This document shows, in pieces, positions 17,266 through 26,350 of a stretch of 64,000 nucleotides of DNA (position 1 is its first letter; the number at the start of each line of letters is the position of its first letter). The stretch is from positions 179,655 through 243,654 of the forward strand of contig CADANC010000002.1 in assembly GCA_902789225.1 (NCBI GenBank), read 5' to 3'. Under the pieces are notes generated by a model that was given only the letters and a program-made list of their open reading frames with translations, was not told the origin of the DNA and ran no database searches. The position numbers and the translations under genes were made by a program. This DNA comes from an uncultured Erysipelotrichaceae bacterium. Its GTDB lineage: Bacteria; Bacillota_I; Bacilli_A; RF39; UBA660.

Positions 17266-17835
17266 ATGAAATTGGTTGTTGGTTTAGGTAATCCTGGTAA
17301 GGATTATGATAATACTAGACATAATACTGGATTTATGTTTTTAGATTATTATTTAGAAAATAAATATAATAATATAAATTGGAAAAGTAAGTTTAATGGT
17401 TTATATTATGAAAATAATGTCAATGATGAAAAAGTTATTTATTTAAAACCTCAATCTTATATGAATCTTAGTGGTGAAGTTGTTTCTAAATTTGTTAAAT
17501 TTTATAAGATTCAACCTTCTGATATTATTGTTATTTGTGATGATTTAGATTTGTTTGTTGGTAATTTTAAAGTTAAAGATAGTGGATCTAGTGGTGGACA
17601 TAATGGTTTAAATAATATTATTCATTTACTTGGAACTTCTAGTTTTAAACGTATACGTATTGGTATTTCAAATGATAAAAAGATAGATACTAAAGATTAT
17701 GTTTTAAGTAAGTTTTCTAATGATGAAAAATCTACTTTAATTGATACTTTTAATGTTTTAATTAATGTATTAGATGATTGCTTTAGATATGATTTTTCTA
17801 AGGTTATGAGTTTATATAATTCTAAAAATAGGTGA
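17266..17835 (+). CDS. pth: Peptidyl-tRNA hydrolase
   Basis: Frees tRNA from peptidyl-tRNA that dropped off ribosomes. Starts MKLVVGLGNPG with Asn9 and catalytic His19 in TRHNTGF; the catalytic Asp lies in VICDDLDL; GSSGGHNGLNNI and FKRIRIGI complete the signature. The 189-residue length is normal. ATG 17266 follows AGGTGATA; the gene ends in TGA, and mfd begins three bases on. Confidence 0.96.
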   Translation: MKLVVGLGNPGKDYDNTRHNTGFMFLDYYLENKYNNINWKSKFNGLYYENNVNDEKVIYLKPQSYMNLSGEVVSKFVKFYKIQPSDIIVICDDLDLFVGNFKVKDSGSSGGHNGLNNIIHLLGTSSFKRIRIGISNDKKIDTKDYVLSKFSNDEKSTLIDTFNVLINVLDDCFRYDFSKVMSLYNSKNR

Positions 17836-17838
17836 TAT

Positions 17839-20800
17839 ATGAAGATATTTAATAACTTTATAGATTTAAATATAAAAAAAGACATGGGTATTACTGGAAT
17901 TACCGATGAATTTTTTTGTGTTTATTTAAATAATTTGTTTGAAAAATATAATAAAAACATTCTTGTTGTTGTTGATACTTTAAATGAAGCTAATATTCTT
18001 TATTCTTCTTTATCCGAAATAAATGATAATGTTTTATTATTTCCTATGGATGATTTTCTTACTAGTGAAGCTTTAGCAATTTCTCCTGACTTAGAATTAA
18101 ATAGATTATCTACTTTGGAAGATTCTTTAAATTCTAAGCATATAGTTATTTGTAACTTGATGGGATATCTTAGATATTTACCTAATGTTAATACTTATAA
18201 AAATAGTTTTATCTCTTTGAAAAAAGGTGATCAAATAGATTTAGATGAGTTTAAAGAAAAACTTTATTCTTTAGGTTATAAGAGAGACAGTGTTGTTAAT
18301 AATACTGGTGAGATGGCTCTACGTGGTTTTATTGTTGATTTATTTCCTTTAGAATTTGATAATCCTGTAAGACTTGAATTTTTTGGAGATGAAATTGATT
18401 CTATCAGATTTTTTGATGCTGAAACTCAATTAAGTATAGAAGATATTAATAATATTGTAATTAAACCTTGTACTGAGTTTATTACTTTTAGCACTGTGGA
18501 AAACTCTGATTTTTCAAAACAAAAATATTTACCTTTATATGAAAAGGTAAACTCTATTTATGATTACTTAGACGATAATATTACAATTTTTAAAAATTAT
18601 GAACAGTTAGAATTGTCTTATAATAATCTATATAAGCAATGTGAAGAATATAAAAGAGAAAAAGATATTGATTTTAAATCAGATTATATGTTTTCATTCA
18701 ATAGTATTAATCCAACATTTAAACTTTTTTATATGAATATTAATAATATTAAAAATGATTTGATATCTGATGTTGTTGATTATAATGTTAAGACTATTAA
18801 TAATTTTTATGAAAATATTGATCTCATTAATAATTTTATAAATGATTATTTAGATAAGAATTTTACTATAATTATATTTTTAAAGGAATATCAGATTAAA
18901 AGTATAAGTAATAAATTAAATGTGCCTTATTGTATTGTGGAAAATGATAAATTACAAAAGAATAAAGTTAATTTTATTAATGGTTCTTTTTCATCTGGAT
19001 TTATTTACAATGATTATGTTATTTTAACAGCTAAAGAATTATTTAAAGATAATGTTATTAAAAATAAATATAAGAATAAATTTAGATATTCTTCTAATAT
19101 ATCTGATTTATCTAAACTTAATGTTGGTGATTATGTTGTACATGAAGCTCATGGTATTGGTATATACAATGGTATTAAAAATTTAGTTTCTAATGATGTT
19201 TCTAAAGACTATATTGAAATATTATATTCGGGTTCAGATAAGATTTATATTCCTGTGGAAAAAATATCATCATTATATAAATTTTCTGGTAAAGAGGGTA
19301 CTGTTCCAAAGATTAATTCTTTATCTGGTACTGATTGGATTAAAACTAAGAATAGAGTTATTAATAGAGTTAATGATATGGCTGATGAGCTTATTAAATT
19401 ATATAGTGAGAGAAGTGTTAGAAAAGGATTTGCTTTTTCTAAAGATAATGATTTATTAATAGAATTTGAAAAGTCTTTTCCTTATACTTTAACTAAAGAT
19501 CAAAAAATTGCGATTGATCAGATTAAAGAGGATATGGAAAAGCCTGTACCAATGGATAGATTGTTATGTGGTGATGTAGGTTTTGGTAAAACTGAAGTTG
19601 CTTTTGTTGCGGCATTTAAGGCTATTCTTGATTCTAAACAAGTGTTTATATTATGTCCAACTACTATTCTTTCTAATCAGCATTATCAAAATGCTTTAAA
19701 AAGATTTGAAGGGTTTCCTGTAAATATTGGTAATCTTAATAGATTTACAACACCTAGAGAGGAAAGAAGAATAATAGATGGTCTTAAAGATGGCACTATG
19801 GATATGGTTATTGGTACCCATAAATTGTTATCACAATACATTAAACCGAAGAATTTAGGTTTATTAATAATAGATGAGGAGCAAAGATTTGGTGTTAAGC
19901 ATAAAGAAATTATTAAAGAATATAAAACTAATGTTGATGTTTTAACTTTAACTGCTACACCTATACCTCGTACATTACAAATGAGTTTAACTGGTCTTAG
20001 AAGTTTAAGTTTAATTGAAACTCCACCGATTAATAGATATCCAGTTCAGACTTATGTTATTGAAGAAAATGATGCTTTAATTAAAGATGTTATTAATAAA
20101 GAAATTGCTAGAAAAGGACAAATATTTATTCTTTATAATAGAGTTGAATCTATTGATTATGAGTTTGATAAGCTTAGTAAGTTAGTTCCTAATGCTCGTA
20201 TTACTATTGCTCATGGTCAATTATCTAAAACAGTTTTAGAATCTCGTATAGATGATTTTATTAATTATAGATACGATGTTTTGTTATGTAGTACTATTAT
20301 TGAAACAGGAATAGATATTCCTAATGTTAATACTCTAATAGTTTTTGATGCAGATAGATTTGGTTTATCTCAACTATATCAAATTAGAGGTAGAGTTGGT
20401 CGTAGTGATAAGTTTGCTTATGCTTATTTAATGTATAAGCCTTATAAAAAATTAACAGATACTGCTATAAAAAGACTTAATGTCATTAAAGAATTTACTG
20501 AACTTGGTAGTGGATTTAGTATTGCTAATAGAGATCTTGCTATTAGAGGTGCAGGAGATATATTAGGATCTGAACAAGCTGGTTTTATTGATAGTGTTGG
20601 TATTGATCTATATTTAAAAATGTTAAATGATGAAGTTAGTAAAAGAAATAATACAATTTCTTTAGATGAAGATGATGAAAAAGAATTAAATTCAAATTTA
20701 TTAAATGTTTCTACTCATATTAGTGATAATATGGCTGAAGAAGATGAATTAAAAATAGAGATACATAAACTTATTAATACTATAGATAATAAAAATAAAT

Positions 20801-21153
20801 TTAATAAAGTTAAATCAGAATTAGAAGATAGATTTGGTAAATTAAATGAAGATGTTATTATATATATGTATGCTAAATGGTTTGATAATTTATGTAAAAA
20901 ACTACATATTAATACTATTCATGAAACTCGTAATTTTATAGAAATTGTTTTTTCTGGAGATATTCTTGAATTACTTGATGTTGAAGAAATATTTGTTTTC
21001 TCAGTTAAATTAAGTGATAGATTTAAATTTATGAGTAGAGGTAATGATATGGTTATTGTTCTTAATACTATTAGAATTGATAAGCATCCTGTTTATTATT
21101 TAGTTGATTTGTTGGATGGTATTTACACTAAATATTATAATAATATTATCTAA
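17839..21153 (+). CDS. mfd: Transcription-repair coupling factor Mfd
   Basis: Mfd displaces RNA polymerase stalled at lesions and recruits UvrA. At 1104 residues it is slightly short. Order of parts: UvrB-like N-terminal module (LALSPDLEL-type region, GEMALRGFIVDLFP), RNAP-interaction domain (YVVHEAHGIGIYNGI), then RecG-like helicase with Walker A CGDVGFGKTE, DEEQ box (IIDEEQRFG), TATPIPRTLQMSL and QIRGRVGRS, and a TRCF C-terminal domain. Three copies of TGTGGAAAA (DnaA-box-like) lie in its first half. ATG 17839 overlaps no gene; the conserved pth-mfd order is kept. Confidence 0.97.
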   Translation: MKIFNNFIDLNIKKDMGITGITDEFFCVYLNNLFEKYNKNILVVVDTLNEANILYSSLSEINDNVLLFPMDDFLTSEALAISPDLELNRLSTLEDSLNSKHIVICNLMGYLRYLPNVNTYKNSFISLKKGDQIDLDEFKEKLYSLGYKRDSVVNNTGEMALRGFIVDLFPLEFDNPVRLEFFGDEIDSIRFFDAETQLSIEDINNIVIKPCTEFITFSTVENSDFSKQKYLPLYEKVNSIYDYLDDNITIFKNYEQLELSYNNLYKQCEEYKREKDIDFKSDYMFSFNSINPTFKLFYMNINNIKNDLISDVVDYNVKTINNFYENIDLINNFINDYLDKNFTIIIFLKEYQIKSISNKLNVPYCIVENDKLQKNKVNFINGSFSSGFIYNDYVILTAKELFKDNVIKNKYKNKFRYSSNISDLSKLNVGDYVVHEAHGIGIYNGIKNLVSNDVSKDYIEILYSGSDKIYIPVEKISSLYKFSGKEGTVPKINSLSGTDWIKTKNRVINRVNDMADELIKLYSERSVRKGFAFSKDNDLLIEFEKSFPYTLTKDQKIAIDQIKEDMEKPVPMDRLLCGDVGFGKTEVAFVAAFKAILDSKQVFILCPTTILSNQHYQNALKRFEGFPVNIGNLNRFTTPREERRIIDGLKDGTMDMVIGTHKLLSQYIKPKNLGLLIIDEEQRFGVKHKEIIKEYKTNVDVLTLTATPIPRTLQMSLTGLRSLSLIETPPINRYPVQTYVIEENDALIKDVINKEIARKGQIFILYNRVESIDYEFDKLSKLVPNARITIAHGQLSKTVLESRIDDFINYRYDVLLCSTIIETGIDIPNVNTLIVFDADRFGLSQLYQIRGRVGRSDKFAYAYLMYKPYKKLTDTAIKRLNVIKEFTELGSGFSIANRDLAIRGAGDILGSEQAGFIDSVGIDLYLKMLNDEVSKRNNTISLDEDDEKELNSNLLNVSTHISDNMAEEDELKIEIHKLINTIDNKNKFNKVKSELEDRFGKLNEDVIIYMYAKWFDNLCKKLHINTIHETRNFIEIVFSGDILELLDVEEIFVFSVKLSDRFKFMSRGNDMVIVLNTIRIDKHPVYYLVDLLDGIYTKYYNNII

Positions 21154-21195
21154 ACAATTTTTTGTGTTATATTAGAAGTAGGCAAGGTGATTAAA

Positions 21196-21831
21196 TTGAA
21201 TGAAGATATAGAAAAATTAAAAGATGAACATTTTAATACTTATAAAAATGCTGTTATTGCTAATATAGAAAATAATTCTACAATTCTAGTTAAAGAAGAT
21301 TTATATAGTTTAATTAATAAACCACCTTTAGATTCTATGGATTTATTGAAAAATAAAATTATTGATTTAGCTAAAAAGAATAAAATTGTAATTGATAATA
21401 ATGATTTAGATAAGATATTAGATAATTATAGGAAAAAAGTGATTAAAGAATTTGATAATTTTATTAAAACAAGAACTACATTTTATACTGATTTGGTTTC
21501 TAGTATAAAAAGAGAGAATGATTCTACAACAATTAAGATTTTGAAAAAAGATTTGAGTAATTATAATAAAAAAATGAAGAAAGATATTAAGAAGATTATT
21601 GAAGATAATACTGATTCTTTAATATTAAAGAAATCTATTAATATATTTAAAGTAGATGATTCAAATATAAATTCTGATTTGAATAAATTTATTAATAAAA
21701 CTTATATAAAACAATTTCTTGAAAATGTTGATATCAAAATATTGGTTAAAGATGCAACTTTGATTAATACTATTAAAGAGCAAACTGAAAGATATCAGTT
21801 TACTCTTAGTAATTCGCATCTATTTAATTAG
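21196..21831 (+). CDS. Hypothetical lysine-rich helical protein
   Basis: I do not recognise this 211-residue protein. It is highly charged, Lys/Asn/Asp-rich and predicted helical throughout, with no signal, membrane segment or Cys, so probably cytosolic. TTG 21196 lies behind AAGGTGA; an in-frame GTG at 21187 falls within that ribosome site. It follows mfd by 42 bases, in the slot where Bacillus has spoVT and spoVB-type genes, and precedes the metG T-box. Base composition is like its neighbours. Confidence 0.7.
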   Translation: MNEDIEKLKDEHFNTYKNAVIANIENNSTILVKEDLYSLINKPPLDSMDLLKNKIIDLAKKNKIVIDNNDLDKILDNYRKKVIKEFDNFIKTRTTFYTDLVSSIKRENDSTTIKILKKDLSNYNKKMKKDIKKIIEDNTDSLILKKSINIFKVDDSNINSDLNKFINKTYIKQFLENVDIKILVKDATLINTIKEQTERYQFTLSNSHLFN

Positions 21832-21867
21832 TATTTGAATAATTTATATATATATGATAATATAGTT

Positions 21868-22089
21868 GCAGTTCAAATGTTTTGATGAAGAGTTTTATGA
21901 CTTTAATTCATTAAAGAGAGTCTATGTAGGTGTGAGATAGATATGAATGGTTATAAAATATGGCTTCTGAACTAATATATCGATATGTAGGTATATTCGT
22001 CGTTAGGCGTTAACTAATAATGAGTTGGTAAGATTATTACAAGTAAGGTGGTACCGCGGTTATTCGCCCTTATGTAATAGTCTTTTTTG
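21868..22089 (+). promoter_or_regulatory. T-box riboswitch controlling metG
   Basis: The leader carries the T-box sequence AAGGTGGTACCGCG at 22045-22058, which pairs with uncharged tRNA ends, and a stem I region ending in GGTGTGAGATAGATATGAA where ATG at 21943-21945 (or 21947-21949) is the probable methionine specifier. The terminator is GATTATTAC (22032) pairing with GTAATAGTC (22074) followed by six T. Low charged tRNA-Met should favour the antiterminator. A possible -10 GATAAT is at 21856-21861. Confidence 0.92.
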
Positions 22090-22104
22090 ATTGGAGGAGA
22101 TATT

Positions 22105-23634
22105 ATGAAAGAAAAATATTATATAAGTACAGCAATTGCTTATACATCTGGAAAACCTCATATTGGTAATACTTATGAGATTGTTTTAGCTGATGCTATA
22201 GCAAGATACAAAAGATTTAAAGGTTACGATGTTTATTTTCAAACTGGAACTGATGAACATGGTTTAAAAATTCAACAAAAAGCTGCTGATAAAGGAGTTA
22301 CTCCACAAGAGTTTGTAGATGAAGTAGCTGGTGAAATTAAACGTATTTGGGATTTAATGAATACTAGTTATGATAAATTTGTTAGAACTACTGATGAAAA
22401 TCATGTTAAAGTTGTTCAACATATATTTAAGAAAATGTATGATAATGGTGATATTTATAAAGATAAATATGAAGGATTATATTGTGTTCCTTGTGAATCA
22501 TTTTGGACTGAATCTCAATTAGTAGATGGTAAGTGTCCTGATTGTGGTAGAGAAGTAGTTAATCAAAGTGAAGAAGCATATTTCTTTAGATTAAGTAAAT
22601 ATCAAGATAAGTTAGAAGATTTATTTGAAAATCATCCTGAGATTGTTGAACCTGCTGCTAGAAGAAATGAAATGATTAATAATTTTATTAAGCCTGGAGT
22701 TAGAGATTTATGTGTTTCTAGAACTTCTATTAAGTGGGGTATTCCTGTAGATTTTGATCCTGATCATACTGTTTATGTTTGGTTAGATGCTTTAACTAAC
22801 TATATTACTAATATTGGTTATGATGTTGATAATTCTAGTGATGAGTTTAATCGTTTGTGGCCTTGCGATCTTCATTTAATTGGTAAAGATATTATTAGAT
22901 TCCATTCAATTTATTGGCCATGTTTCTTATGGAGTTTAGGTGTTCCTTTACCTAAAAAAATCTTTGGCCATCCTTGGTTATTAACTAGTGATGATAAGAT
23001 GAGTAAGAGTAAAGGAAATGTTATTTATGCTGATGATTTAGTTAATCAATTTGGTGTAGATGCTGTTAGATTCTATTTATTACATGAAATACCTTTCTCT
23101 AGTGATGGTAATTTAACTATTGATTTATTAGTAGATAGAATTAATAGTGAACTAGCTAATACATTAGGTAATTTAGTTCAAAGAACAATTTCAATGGGAC
23201 ATAAATATTTTGATGGAAAGATTGAAAATAAAAATGCTGTTGAAGATGTAGATAAAGAATTTATTAATTTAATTAATTCACTTGATAAGAAGGTTGAAGA
23301 ACAAATGGATTCTCTACATATTAGTGATGCTTTAACTGAAATATTTGATGTTTTAAGGGCAAGTAATAAATATATTGATGATACAACTCCTTGGATTTTA
23401 GCTAAGGATGAAGAAAAATCAGATAGATTAAAAACAGTTCTTTATAATTTATTTGAATCTATTAGGGTATGTGGTTTAATGTTAGAACCTTTTATGCCAT
23501 ATACTAGTAAAGAGATATTAAAACAATTAAATATTGATGATAATTCTTTGAGTTATAATGAGAAAAATGAATATGAGTTAGGAGAAGCTCATCCTTTATT
23601 CCAAAGAATAGATAAATCTAAAATGGAAGGGTAG
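22105..23634 (+). CDS. metG: Methionyl-tRNA synthetase
   Basis: Charges tRNA-Met. The class I HIGH motif is seen as PHIGN near the start, the zinc knuckle as CVPCESFW and CPDC, and KMSKS as DDKMSKSKGN. At 509 residues it is the short form, lacking the C-terminal EMAP-like tRNA-binding domain that many Bacilli fuse here. ATG 22105 follows GGAGGAGA; an in-frame start at 22087 lies in the T-box terminator. Controlled by the upstream T-box and ended by a terminator overlapping its stop. Confidence 0.97.
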   Translation: MKEKYYISTAIAYTSGKPHIGNTYEIVLADAIARYKRFKGYDVYFQTGTDEHGLKIQQKAADKGVTPQEFVDEVAGEIKRIWDLMNTSYDKFVRTTDENHVKVVQHIFKKMYDNGDIYKDKYEGLYCVPCESFWTESQLVDGKCPDCGREVVNQSEEAYFFRLSKYQDKLEDLFENHPEIVEPAARRNEMINNFIKPGVRDLCVSRTSIKWGIPVDFDPDHTVYVWLDALTNYITNIGYDVDNSSDEFNRLWPCDLHLIGKDIIRFHSIYWPCFLWSLGVPLPKKIFGHPWLLTSDDKMSKSKGNVIYADDLVNQFGVDAVRFYLLHEIPFSSDGNLTIDLLVDRINSELANTLGNLVQRTISMGHKYFDGKIENKNAVEDVDKEFINLINSLDKKVEEQMDSLHISDALTEIFDVLRASNKYIDDTTPWILAKDEEKSDRLKTVLYNLFESIRVCGLMLEPFMPYTSKEILKQLNIDDNSLSYNEKNEYELGEAHPLFQRIDKSKMEG

Positions 23635-23653
23635 AATTATTTCTACTCTTTTT
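23629..23653 (+). terminator. Terminator overlapping the metG stop
   Basis: GGGTAGAA pairs with TTCTACTC (one G-U) across TTAT, followed by five T. Confidence 0.75.
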
Positions 23654-23663
23654 GGAGGTATAT

Positions 23664-24413
23664 ATGTTAATTGATACACATTGTCATATTTCTAAAGATG
23701 ATTACGATGATATAGATAAAATAATAGAAGATGATTTTAAAGAAGTAGATAAGATAATTATTTCTGGTTGTAGTAAGAAAGATATTATTGAAAGTCTTGA
23801 AATTGCTGAAAAGAATGAAAATATATTTGTTACTATTGGATATCATCCTGATCAAGTTGAAATAGTTAGTGATGAAGATTTATTATTTTTAGAGGAAAAG
23901 TGTAGTAATAAGAAAGTTGTTGGTATTGGTGAGATTGGTTTGGATTATCACTATACTGTTGAAAATAAAGAGGAACAAATTGCTTTATTTAAAAAGCAAT
24001 TAAAACTTGCTGAAAAATTGAATATGCCTGTAGTTATTCACTCTAGAGATGCTACTAAAGATACTATTGATACTCTTAAGAAATATAAAGTAACTGGAGT
24101 TATTCATGCTTTTAGTGGAAGTATAGAAACAGCAAATATATATATTTTAATGGGATTTTTAATAGGTATCGGTGGAGTAGTTACTTTTAAGAATTCTAAG
24201 TTGTTTGAAGTTGTTAAAAGTATTGGACTAGATCATATTGTATTAGAAACAGATAGTCCTTATCTTACTCCTCATCCTTTTAGGGGAATGCAAAACTCTT
24301 CAAAATATATTCCTGTTATTGCTAAAAGAATAAGTGAAGTAACTGAAAAATCTTATGATGAAGTATCTGAAATTACCGGAAATAATGCTATTAAGATGTT
24401 TGACTTGAAATAG
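23664..24413 (+). CDS. tatD: TatD-family metal-dependent DNase
   Basis: TatD proteins are TIM-barrel metal-dependent hydrolases with 3'-5' exonuclease activity. Metal ligands seen: DTHCH at residues 4-8, Glu in VGIGEIGLDY, His in VIHSRD and VIHAFSG, and Asp in LETDSPYLTP. The 249-residue protein starts at ATG 23664 behind GGAGG. The metG-tatD pair is conserved in Bacilli, but the next gene expected, rnmV, is replaced by a membrane-protein insertion. Confidence 0.93.
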   Translation: MLIDTHCHISKDDYDDIDKIIEDDFKEVDKIIISGCSKKDIIESLEIAEKNENIFVTIGYHPDQVEIVSDEDLLFLEEKCSNKKVVGIGEIGLDYHYTVENKEEQIALFKKQLKLAEKLNMPVVIHSRDATKDTIDTLKKYKVTGVIHAFSGSIETANIYILMGFLIGIGGVVTFKNSKLFEVVKSIGLDHIVLETDSPYLTPHPFRGMQNSSKYIPVIAKRISEVTEKSYDEVSEITGNNAIKMFDLK

Positions 24414-24450
24414 TAATTTTGATATTCTTTATTATAGTAGAGGTATTGAT

Positions 24451-24990
24451 ATGAATAAAACTAAATTTCTTTTAATTTTGTTATTTATTGTCATAATAAT
24501 ATTCTTTGTCTTTTTGTTATCATATAAAGATGATTCTGAAAATAAGAATTATGTAAGATTTGTTGATTCTACAGAAAGATTAGAAATAGAAAGTATTTTT
24601 CCTATTACTGATTATGCTGGTAAAATGACTGAGATTAGTAAAGATGGAAAAAACATCTATTATAGTTTTAAAATTAAAAATTATAGTGATAAAAATAGTA
24701 AATATAGAATTCTATTGAAAGAAAAAAAGCATAAGAATTCTATTAGTGATAAGTATGTAAAAGTTTTATTATCTGATGGTAAAGATCAAATACTTTCTAA
24801 ATATGATAAAGATAGTTATTTAACTTTAGATTGTTTAGATAAAAAAGAAAATAGTTATATTTTATATAAATCTTCTTTAGCTTCTGGTAAGGAAGAAACT
24901 TATATATTAAGATTATGGATAAGTGATAATTATAAAGAAGATGATTTAGATAGAGTGTTTGATTCTGAATTAATAATTTATAGTTATTAG
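24451..24990 (+). CDS. Membrane-anchored surface protein, paralogue of the next gene
   Basis: Not a family I can name. The 179-residue protein has a short basic N-terminus, one hydrophobic helix (about residues 5-24) and a beta-rich outside domain. Alignment by eye with the next protein shows shared order: a LEIESIFPITDYAG block, an F-x-I/V stretch with Asn/Ser (YSFKIKNYSD), a segment ending in tyrosine plus VKVLLSDG, and a C-terminal RLWISDN. This resembles the layout of TasA/camelysin-type SipW substrates, but no clear signal-peptidase site (A-x-A) is visible, so it may stay anchored. Lies ten bases before its paralogue and 1.2 kb before a SipW-type peptidase. Confidence 0.75.
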   Translation: MNKTKFLLILLFIVIIIFFVFLLSYKDDSENKNYVRFVDSTERLEIESIFPITDYAGKMTEISKDGKNIYYSFKIKNYSDKNSKYRILLKEKKHKNSISDKYVKVLLSDGKDQILSKYDKDSYLTLDCLDKKENSYILYKSSLASGKEETYILRLWISDNYKEDDLDRVFDSELIIYSY

Positions 24991-25000
24991 GAGGTTATTA

Positions 25001-25585
25001 ATGAATAAAAAGGGTTTAAATATTTCGTTAGTTATTAGTTTATTAATTTTAATAGTACTTATATCTTTAATTGTTATCTTTTTTAAACAACCTCCTAAAG
25101 TGGAAAAACAAAATCTAGAGGGAGGGAGTATCATTCTTACTTATGTTGATGATTCTTCGGTATTAGTGTTAGATGAGGTGGTTCCAAAAAGTGATGAAGA
25201 AGGTATTAGTAATATAGCAGCTGATCAATATTTTGATTTTACTGTAACAAGTGATATTGTAGACGCTAATGAATTAGATTTTGAAATTGGAGTTAATTGT
25301 AATAAAGAAACTACTATTAATTGTGAATTGATTAAGGTTTATTTAGAAGAGATGGTTGATGGAGCTTATGTTAAAGTAAAAGATCCTTTGTTATTTAAGC
25401 CAATTGATAAAGAATCTAATTTAGGAACAAAAAAAGGTTCAATGGTTTTATATAAAGGTAAAGATAAAAATAGCACATATCATAATTTTAGATTAAGAGC
25501 TTGGATAAATCCTGAGTCATCAATAGATCCTGCTCTTACTTATAAAATTGTATTAGATGTAAATATTAATGGAGAGGCTAAATAG
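25001..25585 (+). CDS. Membrane-anchored surface protein, paralogue of the previous gene
   Basis: A 194-residue protein with an N-terminal hydrophobic helix (about 8-29), then an extracellular beta-rich domain. It shares with its neighbour a LDEVVPKSDEEG block, a FDFTVTSD stretch followed by a hydrophobic strand, VKVKDP, and C-terminal RLRAWINP. Two cysteines (CNKETTINC) could form a disulphide outside the cell. GAGG precedes ATG 25001. Probably co-transcribed with 24451 and functionally tied to the signal peptidase gene 95 bases downstream; that link is inference. Confidence 0.75.
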   Translation: MNKKGLNISLVISLLILIVLISLIVIFFKQPPKVEKQNLEGGSIILTYVDDSSVLVLDEVVPKSDEEGISNIAADQYFDFTVTSDIVDANELDFEIGVNCNKETTINCELIKVYLEEMVDGAYVKVKDPLLFKPIDKESNLGTKKGSMVLYKGKDKNSTYHNFRLRAWINPESSIDPALTYKIVLDVNINGEAK

Positions 25586-25651
25586 TCTTTCTTTTTTTGT
25601 AAAGTAATTTTAAATTTTAGATGTAGTGTTCTTTTTATTGTTTTTTTGTAA

Positions 25652-25657
25652 TATAAT
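25652..25657 (+). promoter_or_regulatory. -10 element before the signal peptidase gene
   Basis: TATAAT 24 bases before the start, in an AT-rich spacer; TTCTTT at 25629-25634 is a weak -35 at 17 bp. Suggests the peptidase can be expressed separately from the two surface proteins. Confidence 0.4.
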
Positions 25658-25680
25658 TTAATATATTTAGGAGTGTAATT

Positions 25681-26319
25681 ATGATAGTTCAAAATATGAA
25701 GAAGAATGTTCATTTAATTGATCCATCTTTACCTTTTAAAGAAAAGGTGAAGTATTTTTGTTTCTTTGTTTTGAGAGCATTATTAATTTCTATTGTAATT
25801 ATGTTTTTTGGATTAATTCTAATGACTTTTGTATATTTTGGAGATTATTTTATTAATGTTAAAAGTGGTAATTATAAGAATCCTTTATTTAATGCTTTTA
25901 TTATAGTTAGTAATAGTATGTATCCTACATTAAAAATTAATGATGGTATTTTTGTACATAGAGAAGATAATTTAAAAGTAGGTGATATTATTACTTTTGA
26001 TTCTATTAATGAAGATACTTATGGGATGGATATTACTCATAGAATAGTTAGAAAAGAAACTTTAGAAAATGGATCAATTGTTTATAGAACAAAAGGTGAT
26101 AATAATGAGTTGGAAGATACTGCTATTGTTCCTTTTGATAATATATTTGGTAAAGTAATACTCAAAATAACTAATCTTGGAAGTTTTAGAAATTTTATTA
26201 TTAAACCTAGTAATATGTTTTTAATATTATTTTTACCTTTATTATTAATAATGTTTTCTATTTACTTTGTTAGTAATAAAATAAAAAAAATCAAAAAAGA
26301 AGAAATTGAAATAATATAA
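25681..26319 (+). CDS. sipW: SipW-type (ER-type) signal peptidase I
   Basis: A 212-residue membrane peptidase with a helix before and after the catalytic domain. Catalytic Ser79 in SNSMYPTL, His120 in DITHRIV (where ordinary bacterial SPase I has Lys) and Asp140 in TKGDNN give the Ser-His-Asp pattern of SipW and archaeal/eukaryotic enzymes. In Bacillus SipW matures TasA and TapA of the biofilm matrix. ATG 25681 follows TTAGGAG. Lying beside two paralogous anchored surface proteins, it probably processes or assembles them. It stands between tatD and rsmA in place of rnmV. Confidence 0.9.
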   Translation: MIVQNMKKNVHLIDPSLPFKEKVKYFCFFVLRALLISIVIMFFGLILMTFVYFGDYFINVKSGNYKNPLFNAFIIVSNSMYPTLKINDGIFVHREDNLKVGDIITFDSINEDTYGMDITHRIVRKETLENGSIVYRTKGDNNELEDTAIVPFDNIFGKVILKITNLGSFRNFIIKPSNMFLILFLPLLLIMFSIYFVSNKIKKIKKEEIEII

Positions 26320-26350
26320 TTATTTGATATAATACCTGGTGGTGATTTCT

